The notes under the pieces were generated by a model. It was given only the letters and a program-made list of their open reading frames with translations. It had not been told where the DNA came from and searched no databases. Shown piece by piece: positions 9,326-18,317 of a DNA stretch of 64,000 nt. The DNA lies in the NCBI RefSeq assembly GCF_900106515.1, contig NZ_FNWF01000003.1, positions 558,001 through 622,000 on the forward strand, written 5' to 3'. Both the position numbers and the translations under genes were made by a program. This DNA is from Peptoniphilus lacydonensis (GTDB lineage: Bacteria > Bacillota > Clostridia > Tissierellales > Peptoniphilaceae). The first letter of the stretch is position 1. Each line of letters opens with the position of its first letter.

Positions 9326-9330
9326 TTAAA

Positions 9331-10077
9331 ATGCCAAGAAAAAGACCAGAAACCAAATTAAACAAAATATCCAAGATATTAACTTAAAAATATCATCCAG
9401 AAACAGTTGAGAACCTATAAAAAGCTTTGGAAGACCTTCTAGGCGACACAATGGAATAAATATTAAAAGCAGAGTTAGATGAATATCCAGATTATGAATA
9501 TGGTGAAAAACTACTATCATTAAACACAAGAAATGGATCAAGTAAGAAAACAGTTAAATCATCATACGGAAACATAGACCTAAACATTTCATGATATAGA
9601 GAAGATCCTTTGAACCACAAGCATTGAAAAATATCAAAGAGACATATCAAACATAGAAAACCAAAAAGTTCATATAATATAGAGATACAAAAGAACTAAT
9701 GAAAAACTTAAAAAACAGTATACAAAGCATCAACAGAAAAACTAATACCAAATAATCTAGATATATTTGAAGAAAAATGGGGCAAAAAATACCCAACGTG
9801 CGTAAATTCATGGAGAAACAACTGGACTGAATTATCAACGTATTTTAAATACCCAGAAGGAATAAGAAAACTAATATATACAACAACTACCATAGAAAAT
9901 TTTAATATACAGCTTAGAAAAGTAACTAAAAACAAAACAATATTTCCAAACGACTACGCACTACAAAAAAGCTTGTATCTAGCGATGGTAGATGCTTCAA
10001 GTAAATAGATAAGTAGAATAAGAGGATGAGATCAAATATTATCACAACTATAAATATTTTTTGAATGCAGAATCTAA
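9331..10077 (+). pseudogene. Degenerate IS256-family (mutator) transposase
   Basis: The N-terminal part reads MPRKRPETKLN...VENL, then LLGDTM, ILKAELDEYP and NGSSKKTVKSSYGNI, interrupted by four in-frame stops. A frameshift leads to FEPQALKNI. The next recognisable part is the family C-terminus, after another frame change: KWGKKYPTCVNSWRNNW, YFKYPEGIRKLIYTT, TIENFNIQLRKVTK. Two further stops follow before the frame ends at 10077. The centre carrying most of the catalytic domain (about 200 residues) is missing. The gene therefore cannot make a transposase. No clear terminal inverted repeats were found on either side. Confidence 0.85.
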
Positions 10078-10234
10078 ATTTTGCCATTAGCATAATAAAA
10101 AATTTGAAGATATACAATTAGCAAAAAGGAAGATTTTTAGAAAAATTTTGACCTTCTAGTTTAATTGTACCAAAATTAGGTTACAAATATCTGAACTATC
10201 AGAATTTAGTAATAAAAGTATATTAAAAAAAAAC

Positions 10235-10275
10235 AAAAAAATATCAGCTCACAACCTATCAGGCGGAGCTGATAC
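10235..10275 (-). terminator. Terminator of murI
   Basis: Minus-strand stem TATCAGCTC / GAGCTGATA with a 15-nt loop and a long T-rich tail. It lies about 85 nt beyond the murI stop. Confidence 0.85.
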
Positions 10276-10357
10276 ACAAAACTCTTCACATAACCAGTCT
10301 AGACTACTGAACTTTGTATATACGTTTATGTTTATAAAATACCATGAAGAGCTCCTT

Positions 10358-11170
10358 TTATTTTAACTTTACCTCATTAAATGTTTTATCAATTTTATTA
10401 ACTATAACAGTTTGAACAACTGATTTGAATTTGTCAATATCTTTAGTTGAATAAAAGTCAATTCTAGGCCTTTCTTCTTCATTTAATAAATCCTTTTGGT
10501 CTAATATTTCTTTTAAGTCAATTGCTGTTCTTTTAGCTGGATCTATTAATTCAACACTTTTATTCATCTCTTTTAAGACCTTCTTGAAAGCTCCTCTAGC
10601 AAGTGGAAAATGTGTGCATCCTAATATTAATGTATCATAATCAAAATCTTCTAATCCATTTAAATAATTTGATATAGTTCTTTCTACAATTTCATTATTT
10701 AAGTTTCCATTTTCAACATCCAAAACTAATTGCGGGGCACCTATGCTCTTCAATTCTATGTCTTTATTAAATTCTTTAATAGTTTCATCATAAACATTGG
10801 ATTTTACTGTTCCTTCTGTAGCAATTAAAGCAACTTTATTATTTTTGGTAACCAATGTGGCATACCTACAAGCTGGTTCTACTACTCCTATCACTGGAAA
10901 ATCTAAATTTTTTTTAGCATTTTTGAGTCCATAACAAGTTGCTGTATTGCAAGCTATTACTGCTGCTTTAACGTCATTTTTTCCTAAAAATTTCAAGCAT
11001 TCAAAAGTGGAATCTTTAACATCTTCTGGGCTTCTCACTCCATAAGGCATTCTAAGAGTATCTCCTATATACTTAAAATTTTCATTAGGAAATACTTTTA
11101 ATAATTCTCTTAGAACAGATAATCCCCCTACTCCACTATCAAAAACTCCTATCGGATCTTTTTTTTTCAT
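10358..11170 (-). CDS. murI: Glutamate racemase
   Basis: 270 residues. Supplies D-glutamate for peptidoglycan. The catalytic set is complete: FDSGVGGLSV near residue 10, ACNTATCYG near 75 (first catalytic Cys) and GCTHFPLA near 185 (second Cys). AAGGAG lies 6 nt before the ATG. It follows gltS on the same strand with a strong hairpin between them, so read-through is probably limited. Compare the MurI-like gene at 40673-41425, which lacks both cysteines. Confidence 0.95.
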   Translation of the reverse strand: MKKKDPIGVFDSGVGGLSVLRELLKVFPNENFKYIGDTLRMPYGVRSPEDVKDSTFECLKFLGKNDVKAAVIACNTATCYGLKNAKKNLDFPVIGVVEPACRYATLVTKNNKVALIATEGTVKSNVYDETIKEFNKDIELKSIGAPQLVLDVENGNLNNEIVERTISNYLNGLEDFDYDTLILGCTHFPLARGAFKKVLKEMNKSVELIDPAKRTAIDLKEILDQKDLLNEEERPRIDFYSTKDIDKFKSVVQTVIVNKIDKTFNEVKLK

Positions 11171-11191
11171 CTTTACTCCTTCTTAATTTTT

Positions 11192-11222
11192 AAAAAGCAT
11201 CAGATATTATCTGATGCTTTTT
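11192..11222 (-). terminator. Terminator between gltS and murI
   Basis: Perfect 14-bp stem AAAAAGCATCAGAT / ATCTGATGCTTTTT with a 3-nt loop, directly after gltS on the minus strand. Symmetric, so it could act in both directions. Confidence 0.85.
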
Positions 11223-11233
11223 ATTCATTCTAG

Positions 11234-12448
11234 CTAAGCAAATATTCCTAAGAATATTGTTATTATTAAAACATTTGTGAAATCAATAAACATTCCACCA
11301 ACTATTGGTAATACAAAAAATGCCATCTTTGAATAAACGAATTTATCACAAATAGATTCCATATTAGCGACACCATTAGGTGTGGCTCCCATACCAAATC
11401 CACAGTGTCCACCAGCTATTACAGCAGAGTCATAATTATTTCCCATAACTTTATATGTTACAAAATAAGCAAATAGTGCCATTAAAATTGTTTGTGCTAA
11501 TAAAAGTATAAGCATTGGAACTGCTAGCTCAACTAATTCCCATAATTTTAATGTCATTAAAGCCATTGATAGAAACAAGTTAAGACCTAATTCTCCAGCA
11601 ATTGAAATCTCTTCATTTGGAAGAAAGTTCGAACCTCTATCAGATATATATCTAAAAAGTATTCCAAGCAACATAGGTCCAATATAAATTGGTAAAGCTG
11701 CTTTATCTGTGAGTTTTGCAATTTGACCATTAAAGAACTTTGATATGTAAACTCCAATTCCCATCGCAACTAAAATAGCAAAAAACCCTAATTGAATCTT
11801 CTTACCATCTAAAACCTTTTCTTCTTCTTTTAAAATTGACTCATCCACAACAACTTCTTCTTCATTCTTCTTCTTTTCAAGAAGATTATTTTTAAGTATA
11901 AGTTTATTAGCTAATGGTCCTCCCATCAACGAACCTACTACCAATCCAAAAGTCGCTGCTGAATAAGCCACTGTTTCTGCTCCCACAACTCCAGATGCTT
12001 CAACTAGCGGTGCTATACCTGCACTTGTTCCATGTCCTCCTGTCATAGGTGTAGATCCTGTCATAAGTGCCAAACCTGGTTCTACTCCCACAGGTCTAGC
12101 TAATCCTACAGCTAAGAAATTTTGCAAAACGCAAAGAATACTAGCCAAAAGTAAAAATTTGATTACTTTCGGTCCACCAATTTTCAGAATCTTAATACTT
12201 GCCCCAAAACCAATACTTGTGAAGAATATTGTCATGAAAAACGATTGTAGTGTTGTGTCAAACTCAAACGCTGCTGTATTAGTTAATCTTAAAATCAAGT
12301 GAATTATTGCAAATAAAAATCCACCAATCACAGCTGCTGGAATAGCAAATTTTTGAAAGAAATAAATTTTGCTTCTCAAATACCTTCCTATTAGCAATAA
12401 TATTACTGCTAACCCAATTGTCTGGATCATGTCCATTTCAATTGTCAT
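11234..12448 (-). CDS. gltS: Sodium/glutamate symporter
   Basis: 404-residue polytopic membrane protein of the GltS (ESS) family. Characteristic segments are TGSTPMTGGHGTSAG near residue 135 and GGHCGFGMGATPNGVANM near 345, the paired re-entrant loops of this transporter. It takes up glutamate with Na+. The ATG at 12448 is preceded by GAGGTGAT; the GTG at 12457 overlaps that site. A TTGAAA-16-TATAAT promoter lies upstream. A charged loop rich in Glu and Lys at about residues 193-215 separates the two halves. Confidence 0.95.
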   Translation of the reverse strand: MTIEMDMIQTIGLAVILLLIGRYLRSKIYFFQKFAIPAAVIGGFLFAIIHLILRLTNTAAFEFDTTLQSFFMTIFFTSIGFGASIKILKIGGPKVIKFLLLASILCVLQNFLAVGLARPVGVEPGLALMTGSTPMTGGHGTSAGIAPLVEASGVVGAETVAYSAATFGLVVGSLMGGPLANKLILKNNLLEKKKNEEEVVVDESILKEEEKVLDGKKIQLGFFAILVAMGIGVYISKFFNGQIAKLTDKAALPIYIGPMLLGILFRYISDRGSNFLPNEEISIAGELGLNLFLSMALMTLKLWELVELAVPMLILLLAQTILMALFAYFVTYKVMGNNYDSAVIAGGHCGFGMGATPNGVANMESICDKFVYSKMAFFVLPIVGGMFIDFTNVLIITIFLGIFA

Positions 12449-12479
12449 AAATATCACCTCTTTATATTTTTATATCTAT

Positions 12480-12507
12480 ATTATATCAAAATGTTTTCAT
12501 TTTTCAA
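12480..12507 (-). promoter_or_regulatory. gltS promoter
   Basis: TTGAAA (12502-12507), 16 bp, TATAAT (12480-12485). The rest of the gap to 12693 is AT-rich, with a short direct repeat of TTTTCTTTTAGTTT and no gene. Confidence 0.7.
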
Positions 12508-12693
12508 ATATAATTTTATTATTTTAATTAGGAAATAATTTATAACAGTAAATTATTCAATTTAAATTCATCAAATAGATATTCACAATTATTTAGAAAT
12601 AAATTTTATTTTCTTTTAGTTTAACTATTTATAAATACTTTTCTTTTAGTTTTAATTTACTTACACAGTAATCGTTTTCAATTGGTTTTATCT

Positions 12694-13383
12694 TTAGTTA
12701 ATTATATTTCCAGCAGTTATATAAAGTCCTATTAAACTCCAATCGTATATTATGTGAATTAAATAGGTCACTGTCAGATTCTTTGAAAACACATAAGACA
12801 TTGACAGGCCTGCTCGTATTATTGAAATTATCAAAACCGCTTGCAAAATGTTAAAATTATAAGTTGTAATGTGCATTGCTCCAAAAATTACTGAAGATAA
12901 AATTATTGCACATATATTTTTAAATGTTTCATTTTCTGTTTTCATTTTATTTATTACAAAAAGAAAGGGAATTATAAAAATTATTTCTTCTGCAATAAAC
13001 TGTATAATTGTGGAAACAAAAAAGTCTTTAAAGTTATCTGGATTTAAGCTTTCAAAAATAGGATTTGTATTTCCTTCTATTCCAAATTGTTGCATCACTA
13101 TGCTCGATATTACAATAGCTACTGCACAAAACAAAAGACCCAAAATTATATAAAATATGTCCTTTTTTTTCATAGGCAAAAATATTTTCTTTATAAAATC
13201 TCTATCTACAATTAAAAGAGATAATAAACATAGTGCACTCACTGCTACTGCACCTAATATTTCGCTTTTTATATTAAATACATAGAAAATTATTCCTACT
13301 CCATAAAAAGATGCAATTGAAACTAATAGTGCTAAAATCCATTTATATGTTTTGGCTTCAATTTTAGGATAAACTCTATTCAT
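12694..13383 (-). CDS. CPBP-family intramembrane protease (Abi/CAAX-like)
   Basis: About 229 residues with roughly seven membrane helices. The C-terminal half carries the CPBP signature: EE in FIAEEIIFIIPFLF, FGAMHITTYN and a later HIIYDWS. The usual EExxxR motif has Ile where Arg is expected, so activity is uncertain. Family members process or scavenge peptides or act as immunity proteins. The ATG at 13383 follows the fthC stop by one base; an ATG at 13413 would overlap fthC. Neither has a clear ribosome site, suggesting translational coupling. Confidence 0.75.
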   Translation of the reverse strand: MNRVYPKIEAKTYKWILALLVSIASFYGVGIIFYVFNIKSEILGAVAVSALCLLSLLIVDRDFIKKIFLPMKKKDIFYIILGLLFCAVAIVISSIVMQQFGIEGNTNPIFESLNPDNFKDFFVSTIIQFIAEEIIFIIPFLFVINKMKTENETFKNICAIILSSVIFGAMHITTYNFNILQAVLIISIIRAGLSMSYVFSKNLTVTYLIHIIYDWSLIGLYITAGNIIN

Positions 13384-13384
13384 T

Positions 13385-13927
13385 TTATTTGTCAAATTTT
13401 TCAAACCCTTCATCTGTCAAAAGATAATCTAATTTTTTGTCATAATCTTCGTGAATTACTTTATCGACTTTCTGATCAGAATATCCTATTCCCATTTTTA
13501 TTGTATCTACTTTTTCAAAAAACCTGTCGTAAAATCCTCCGCCATATCCAAGGCGATATCCCTCTTTATCAAAAGCAAGACCTGGTGTTATTGTAAGATC
13601 AACATCTATTTCTTCTTTTCCTTCCTTTGGTTCAAGTATTCCCATTTTATTTGGCTCTAGATCTTCAATCCCTTCTACTTCTACTGCGATCATTTCTTTT
13701 CCCTTAACAAGTGGCACCAAAAGTTTTTTGCCATCTTCTTTTATCATTTCAATTATTTTTAATGTGTCAACTTCTGTTCTATAAGAAATAAAAACAAAAA
13801 CTGATTTTGCATTCTTATAAATTTCTAAGTTCTTTAAATTTTCTCTAATTTTTTCATCTTTTTCTTTCTTATTTTTTATTTTTGATCTTATTTTTGTATA
13901 TTTCTTTCTAAGTTCTTTTTTATCCAT
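13385..13927 (-). CDS. 5-formyltetrahydrofolate cyclo-ligase
   Basis: About 180 residues. Converts 5-formyl-THF to methenyl-THF using ATP. It begins MDKKELRKKYTKIR as family members do, and has the glycine-rich segment GYRLGYGGGFYDRF near residue 130, which is diagnostic. The ATG at 13927 starts one base after the stop of the nuclease gene, with AAGGAG in that gene's last codons, so the two are coupled. Upstream in-frame codons to 14002 lie inside the nuclease gene and are not used. Confidence 0.9.
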   Translation of the reverse strand: MDKKELRKKYTKIRSKIKNKKEKDEKIRENLKNLEIYKNAKSVFVFISYRTEVDTLKIIEMIKEDGKKLLVPLVKGKEMIAVEVEGIEDLEPNKMGILEPKEGKEEIDVDLTITPGLAFDKEGYRLGYGGGFYDRFFEKVDTIKMGIGYSDQKVDKVIHEDYDKKLDYLLTDEGFEKFDK

Positions 13928-13928
13928 T

Positions 13929-16520
13929 TTAATTCTCCTTATTTTCGCAAATTTCTTTATAATTGCAATTTTTACATTTGCTATCTGAATTATAATTGCC
14001 ACTTTTTATATTAGATACCATGGAAATAATTTCATCTTCTACTCTCTTTAGCAGGTCTTGCAATTCTTCTTCAGTAAAATAATACTTTTTATTATCATCT
14101 TTTGGAAGTATATCTGAATTCTTTATTACTGTAACAATTTCTGCTCTTTTCACAGATCCATAATTTGCACTCGCTATTTTCTTACCCTTTTTTACCCTCG
14201 ATATAGCATAAATTGGCATCTGAAAAGATTTTAAATCTTCAATTTCTTTTTTATTTTTTACAGATGACCTCTTATAATCAATTAAAATTTCTTCATCGGA
14301 TCTAGCATCAATTCTGTCAATTCTTCCCTTTATCTTTATTCCCGAAACTTCCGTTACAAAACTTTCTTCAAAATATTTTGGCACAAATCCGTACTTTCTC
14401 TGTTCTATTAAGTCTTTTTCTATATATCTTTTTAAAATATTAAAAGTATTTATTACAGAAATTTTTTGAAGAAAATTAAGACTTTCAAAATCTCCCAAAT
14501 TTTCTTCTTCTAAAATAATTTCCTTCAATGTTTTTTCTCTAAAATCTTTTTCTCTTTTAAAATATTTTTCTAAAATATGATGATATTTATCTCCCATGTT
14601 TAGATAAAATTTTTCATCATACTTTCTGCTAAATTCCTCAATTTTATAAATTCTCTCAAAAAGAAATTTTCTGGGACAATCTTTTAAAATATCAAAATCT
14701 GTCGCAGAATAAACTCTACTACAAATTTTATCATTTATTCTACTAATATATTCTGCACCTAAGTTATAATCATGCTTTGAATTTTCTAACTTCTCTTTTA
14801 ATTTTAAAGTTTTATATGTTAACTCTCTTTTTTCTATATCTAAATTTAAATCAAAAATTAAAGTATTTAAAAGTTTTGAAAATCCCTTTTCTTCATCTTC
14901 ATTCAATATAAAAATTTTATCAGCTAAAATTAAATCATATATCAAGTAAATATAATCTCTTTGGAAATTGTCCTTTATAAGTCCAATTTTTGTCATGTAC
15001 CCTTCTGTTTCTAGTTTATAAATAAAATTACTTTTCATATTATTTTCAAAATTGTGGTCAAATCCTATTAGAAATAGATTACTAAAATATCCAAAATAAT
15101 TTGACCTGTAATCAGAAATTTCTATTCCTTCTAGATTTTGAACTTCTTCAGTCTTGAAATTCTCAATATATTTTTTAATAATCAATACAAATTCTTCTAA
15201 AGTTATTTGGCGATAAAATTCCTCAAGTCTTTTTACTTTATCAAAACTTTCTCTAAGTTTTTTTATAAATCTCAATTCTCTGAAAAGTATAAAATTTAGA
15301 CTTTCTTCAAGCTGTGAATTTATAACCTCTTCTGCATCTTTTAAATATTTAGAAAAAAATTCTGTATAATAATCAATGCTATTTTTCTTTTCTATTTTTT
15401 CAGACTTTAAAAAATCTACACCATATAAAAAATCGACTAAATTTTCATCCTCTATGCTTAAATTTTTTATGTTGTCAAAATTTATTTCATCTAAATTTTT
15501 AAAATTAAAGGATATTAGAACAGATTCCAGTTTGTTTTCATTCACAGGTAATTTAAAATAATTGAGTTTCACTCTTTTTATTGTATTAGTTTTGTCTTTT
15601 AATACAAAATAATCCATTAAATTTATAAATTCCCTACACAAAAGAGAATTTTCCTTTTTCTTAAAATTAAATTCAAGCTTTTCAAAACTCTCGCGATTTT
15701 TTATGCCATCAGCAAGTTTTTTGGATCCTGTTAAAATTTTTACATCAGAAACTTTTTCCTCAAGAAGAGTTAATTTTAACTGAGAAAAAAATAAATTATA
15801 AAAATCATCTTTTGTAGATATGGCCTCTATTTTTTTATCCTTTAAATACTCTCGATAATTTAAAAAATTATCCTCACAGACTTCAAATCCAACATTTTTT
15901 AGACTATCTATTGTATCTTTTATTAAATCACTTTTGATGAAATTAAAAGGAAAATCTACATAAATATTTCTGTTAGAATTTGAGAGTTCCTCTATTAAAT
16001 CCATTTCACTCTTTCTAAATTCCAAAAATCCAGAAATTATAATGCTGTCAAATTTACTTTTTTCTAAAAATTCTTTGTCCACATAATCATATAGTTCGTA
16101 AGACCTCTTTTCAAAAAATCTTTTATATTGCAAAAAAACTTCTGAAAGTTTTTCAAATAAATCTCCTTCTATTTTTAGGATATCTTCACTTCCTAAATTT
16201 TTTTCAACTATATCGTCAAAAAAATCTAGGACAATATCAATAGTTTCAGGAAAAATTTCTTTTTCTTGAAATCTTTCCTTTAAAATCTTTGAAAGCACTA
16301 TGTATTTTAAAATCGTATCTGGTTTTTTTCTCTTAGCTTTTCCTTTAATTCCATCGAATGTTTCAAATTCTGTCTTAGTTATATCAACGGAATTTTTTAA
16401 CATATCTCTTATATAAAAATTTATTGCAGCTTGAGATGGCAAGATAACAAGTGTATTCTCTCCCTTCAATTTTTTTAAATCTAGCCTCTTTTTTGGATTT
16501 CTAAAAATTATCTTTCTCAT
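13929..16520 (-). CDS. AddB-like protein with PD-(D/E)XK nuclease domain
   Basis: 863 residues. The C-terminal ~250 residues form a RecB/AddB-type nuclease: GRIDRIDA, then ILIDYKRSS (the D-x-K core) and QMPIYA. An iron-sulfur cluster set is visible, with one Cys in ILKDCPRKF near residue 615 and Cys 849, 852 and 858 at the end. The N-terminus (LVILPSQAAINFYI) resembles the start of AddB but no GxxGxGKT P-loop is seen. It is shorter than typical AddB (~1150), and no addA lies beside it. It could be a divergent AddB or a stand-alone 'inactivated helicase/nuclease'. The start overlaps the upstream pseudouridine synthase gene by 20 bases. Confidence 0.75.
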   Translation of the reverse strand: MRKIIFRNPKKRLDLKKLKGENTLVILPSQAAINFYIRDMLKNSVDITKTEFETFDGIKGKAKRKKPDTILKYIVLSKILKERFQEKEIFPETIDIVLDFFDDIVEKNLGSEDILKIEGDLFEKLSEVFLQYKRFFEKRSYELYDYVDKEFLEKSKFDSIIISGFLEFRKSEMDLIEELSNSNRNIYVDFPFNFIKSDLIKDTIDSLKNVGFEVCEDNFLNYREYLKDKKIEAISTKDDFYNLFFSQLKLTLLEEKVSDVKILTGSKKLADGIKNRESFEKLEFNFKKKENSLLCREFINLMDYFVLKDKTNTIKRVKLNYFKLPVNENKLESVLISFNFKNLDEINFDNIKNLSIEDENLVDFLYGVDFLKSEKIEKKNSIDYYTEFFSKYLKDAEEVINSQLEESLNFILFRELRFIKKLRESFDKVKRLEEFYRQITLEEFVLIIKKYIENFKTEEVQNLEGIEISDYRSNYFGYFSNLFLIGFDHNFENNMKSNFIYKLETEGYMTKIGLIKDNFQRDYIYLIYDLILADKIFILNEDEEKGFSKLLNTLIFDLNLDIEKRELTYKTLKLKEKLENSKHDYNLGAEYISRINDKICSRVYSATDFDILKDCPRKFLFERIYKIEEFSRKYDEKFYLNMGDKYHHILEKYFKREKDFREKTLKEIILEEENLGDFESLNFLQKISVINTFNILKRYIEKDLIEQRKYGFVPKYFEESFVTEVSGIKIKGRIDRIDARSDEEILIDYKRSSVKNKKEIEDLKSFQMPIYAISRVKKGKKIASANYGSVKRAEIVTVIKNSDILPKDDNKKYYFTEEELQDLLKRVEDEIISMVSNIKSGNYNSDSKCKNCNYKEICENKEN

Positions 16521-17490
16521 TTAATTTTTCACCTAGATCTATTTCAAAAATATTTTCTGCAATATCCATCATTTTTTTGTTAGGCAGATATATAAATTCC
16601 CTTCCCTTTAAATTCGGAAATTTTTCTGTTTCAAATACAATTTTATAATTGTGAAGGTACTGACTATCTAAACCTAATTCCCTAAATTTTTTATTAATCC
16701 TTTCATCTCCGTATTTTCTGTCACCAATTATAAATAGATCTTTTTCTTTTAGAGATACTCTAATTTGATGAGTCCTTCCCGTTATCAAATTTACAGATAG
16801 AAGAGAATAGCCCTTTATATTTTTTAATAAGTGGAATTCTGTCAAAGATTTCTTCCCTTCATTTTTTGTAGTCTTTTTCACAACATTATTTTTGTCTTTT
16901 TTTAAATTAATATCCACAGAAAAATCATCTTTTACATTTCCAGACACAATAGTTAGATAATATTTTTTTATCTCTCTATTTTTTATTGCCTCATTTAAAT
17001 TTTGTAAAGTTTTTAAATTTTTTGCGCCAATTAAAATTCCCGAGGTATTTCTGTCAAGGCGATTTACAAAAGCAGGTCTAAAGGATTTTTCAAGTCTTGG
17101 GGAATATTCTTTTTTATAAATCAAATAATCCACCATCCTGTCAAGAGCGTTATCCTTATATATATTACTATCATTGTGAGTGAGCATATTTACAGGTTTT
17201 TTTACTAAAATAATATCTTCATCTTCATACAAAATATCTGGAAATTTTGAATGCTTTGATTTTTTAATTTTCTTTTTAAATTTATTTATTGTATCTTCTG
17301 AAAGAAATAGTTTTATAATATCTCCTTCATTTATAATATCCTCTGGTTTCGCTTTTTTTCCATTTAAGACAATATTTTTTTTCCTCAAATTTTTATAAAT
17401 AAAAGATAACGGTGCTTTTTCAAAATAAATTTTCAAAAATCTGTCAAGTCTTCTTCCCTCGTCATTTTTATTAACAATTATTTCTCTCAT
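16501..17490 (-). CDS. RluA/RluD-family pseudouridine synthase
   Basis: 329 residues. An N-terminal S4-like RNA-binding domain (about 1-65, RRLDRFLKIYF) precedes the catalytic domain with RLDRNTSGI carrying the catalytic Asp, and TGRTHQIRVSL. It isomerises uridine in rRNA or tRNA; the exact site cannot be predicted. The ATG at 17490 has GGAGAG upstream; the frame could extend to 17511 but without a site. It is the first gene of a four-gene minus-strand run, followed by the AddB-like gene, fthC and the CPBP gene. Confidence 0.9.
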   Translation of the reverse strand: MREIIVNKNDEGRRLDRFLKIYFEKAPLSFIYKNLRKKNIVLNGKKAKPEDIINEGDIIKLFLSEDTINKFKKKIKKSKHSKFPDILYEDEDIILVKKPVNMLTHNDSNIYKDNALDRMVDYLIYKKEYSPRLEKSFRPAFVNRLDRNTSGILIGAKNLKTLQNLNEAIKNREIKKYYLTIVSGNVKDDFSVDINLKKDKNNVVKKTTKNEGKKSLTEFHLLKNIKGYSLLSVNLITGRTHQIRVSLKEKDLFIIGDRKYGDERINKKFRELGLDSQYLHNYKIVFETEKFPNLKGREFIYLPNKKMMDIAENIFEIDLGEKLNEKDNF

Positions 17491-17504
17491 TGATCTCTCC
17501 AAAC

Positions 17505-17533
17505 TTTCCATTTTTTAACTTTACTGATATAAT
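17505..17533 (+). promoter_or_regulatory. Promoter of the MltG-like gene
   Basis: TTTCCA (17505-17510), 17 bp, TATAAT (17528-17533) between divergent genes. Confidence 0.55.
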
Positions 17534-17564
17534 TATATCAAAACGAGATGAAAAGAGGTTTATT

Positions 17565-18290
17565 TTGAAAAATTTTAACAGAGGCAAACTTTTTTTAATT
17601 AAATTTTTGCAAGTTCTATTTTCTATTTTATTTTTATTTGCCTTAATCTTTGTCGTAAAATGGAGAATTGACTCTCTTTATTTAAATTCAATATCACATA
17701 AAGATTTAAAAATTGGAGTAACTGACGAATTTAAAAAAATAAGAGATGAAATTTTCGCGACTACTGGTCTTAAAGAAAAAGAATCAGTAAAGCCCATTGT
17801 CATATTAGATGAAGATAAAGAAAATAAAAAAGACAAAGAAGAAAATTTAAATGTAAATAAAATAACAATTCCTGAAGGTACAAATGTAGAAACTTTGGGA
17901 GAAATTTTGCTTTCAAATAATTTAATAAAAGATGTAAATGCCTATAAATACTTAGTTGATGACATGCAAATAGAAAATTCAATTGTACCAGGAACTTACA
18001 ACTTTGAAAAAGGTTTGACAGTTAGAGAAATATTGGCAAAAATTTCTAACACCGAACTTAAAAAGTACAATATAAATATTTCTGAAGGTGCAACTCCAAA
18101 TGATGTGGCAAATTCACTAAAAACCCTTGGAGTAATAAAATCTCCTGAAGATTTCGTAGCAGCTTGCAACAATTTAGGAGTTACAAACTTTGCCCCAGGA
18201 GAACATGAAATTATAATGCCGTCAAAGGTTAATAATATAATTAGAACACTTTCAGTAAATGAAGAAAACATCGAAAATAATACGAATTAA
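17565..18290 (+). CDS. Membrane-anchored MltG/YceG-like protein lacking the catalytic domain
   Basis: About 241 residues: a basic N-terminus, one membrane helix (about 13-34), a charged linker, then ITIPEGTNVETLGEILLSNNLI and VPGTYNFEKGLTVREIL. These match the LysM-like N-terminal module of MltG (YceG) transglycosylases. A second related segment (INISEGATPNDVANSL) follows. The catalytic glutamate domain of MltG is absent, so it is not expected to cut glycan. I chose TTG at 17565 because AGAGG precedes it; the longer frame from 17490 overlaps the promoter and the divergent gene. Confidence 0.7.
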   Translation: MKNFNRGKLFLIKFLQVLFSILFLFALIFVVKWRIDSLYLNSISHKDLKIGVTDEFKKIRDEIFATTGLKEKESVKPIVILDEDKENKKDKEENLNVNKITIPEGTNVETLGEILLSNNLIKDVNAYKYLVDDMQIENSIVPGTYNFEKGLTVREILAKISNTELKKYNINISEGATPNDVANSLKTLGVIKSPEDFVAACNNLGVTNFAPGEHEIIMPSKVNNIIRTLSVNEENIENNTN

Positions 18291-18317
18291 AAAAAACTGT
18301 GATTCACACCACAGTTA
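18288..18317 (-). terminator. Terminator of the hydEGF operon
   Basis: Minus-strand stem AACTGTG / CACAGTT followed by eight T. It overlaps the hydF stop codon. Confidence 0.8.

Noticed and set aside
9189-10117. Several 60-75 codon minus-strand frames
   Set aside because: They are antisense to the IS relics and have no ribosome sites or family resemblance.
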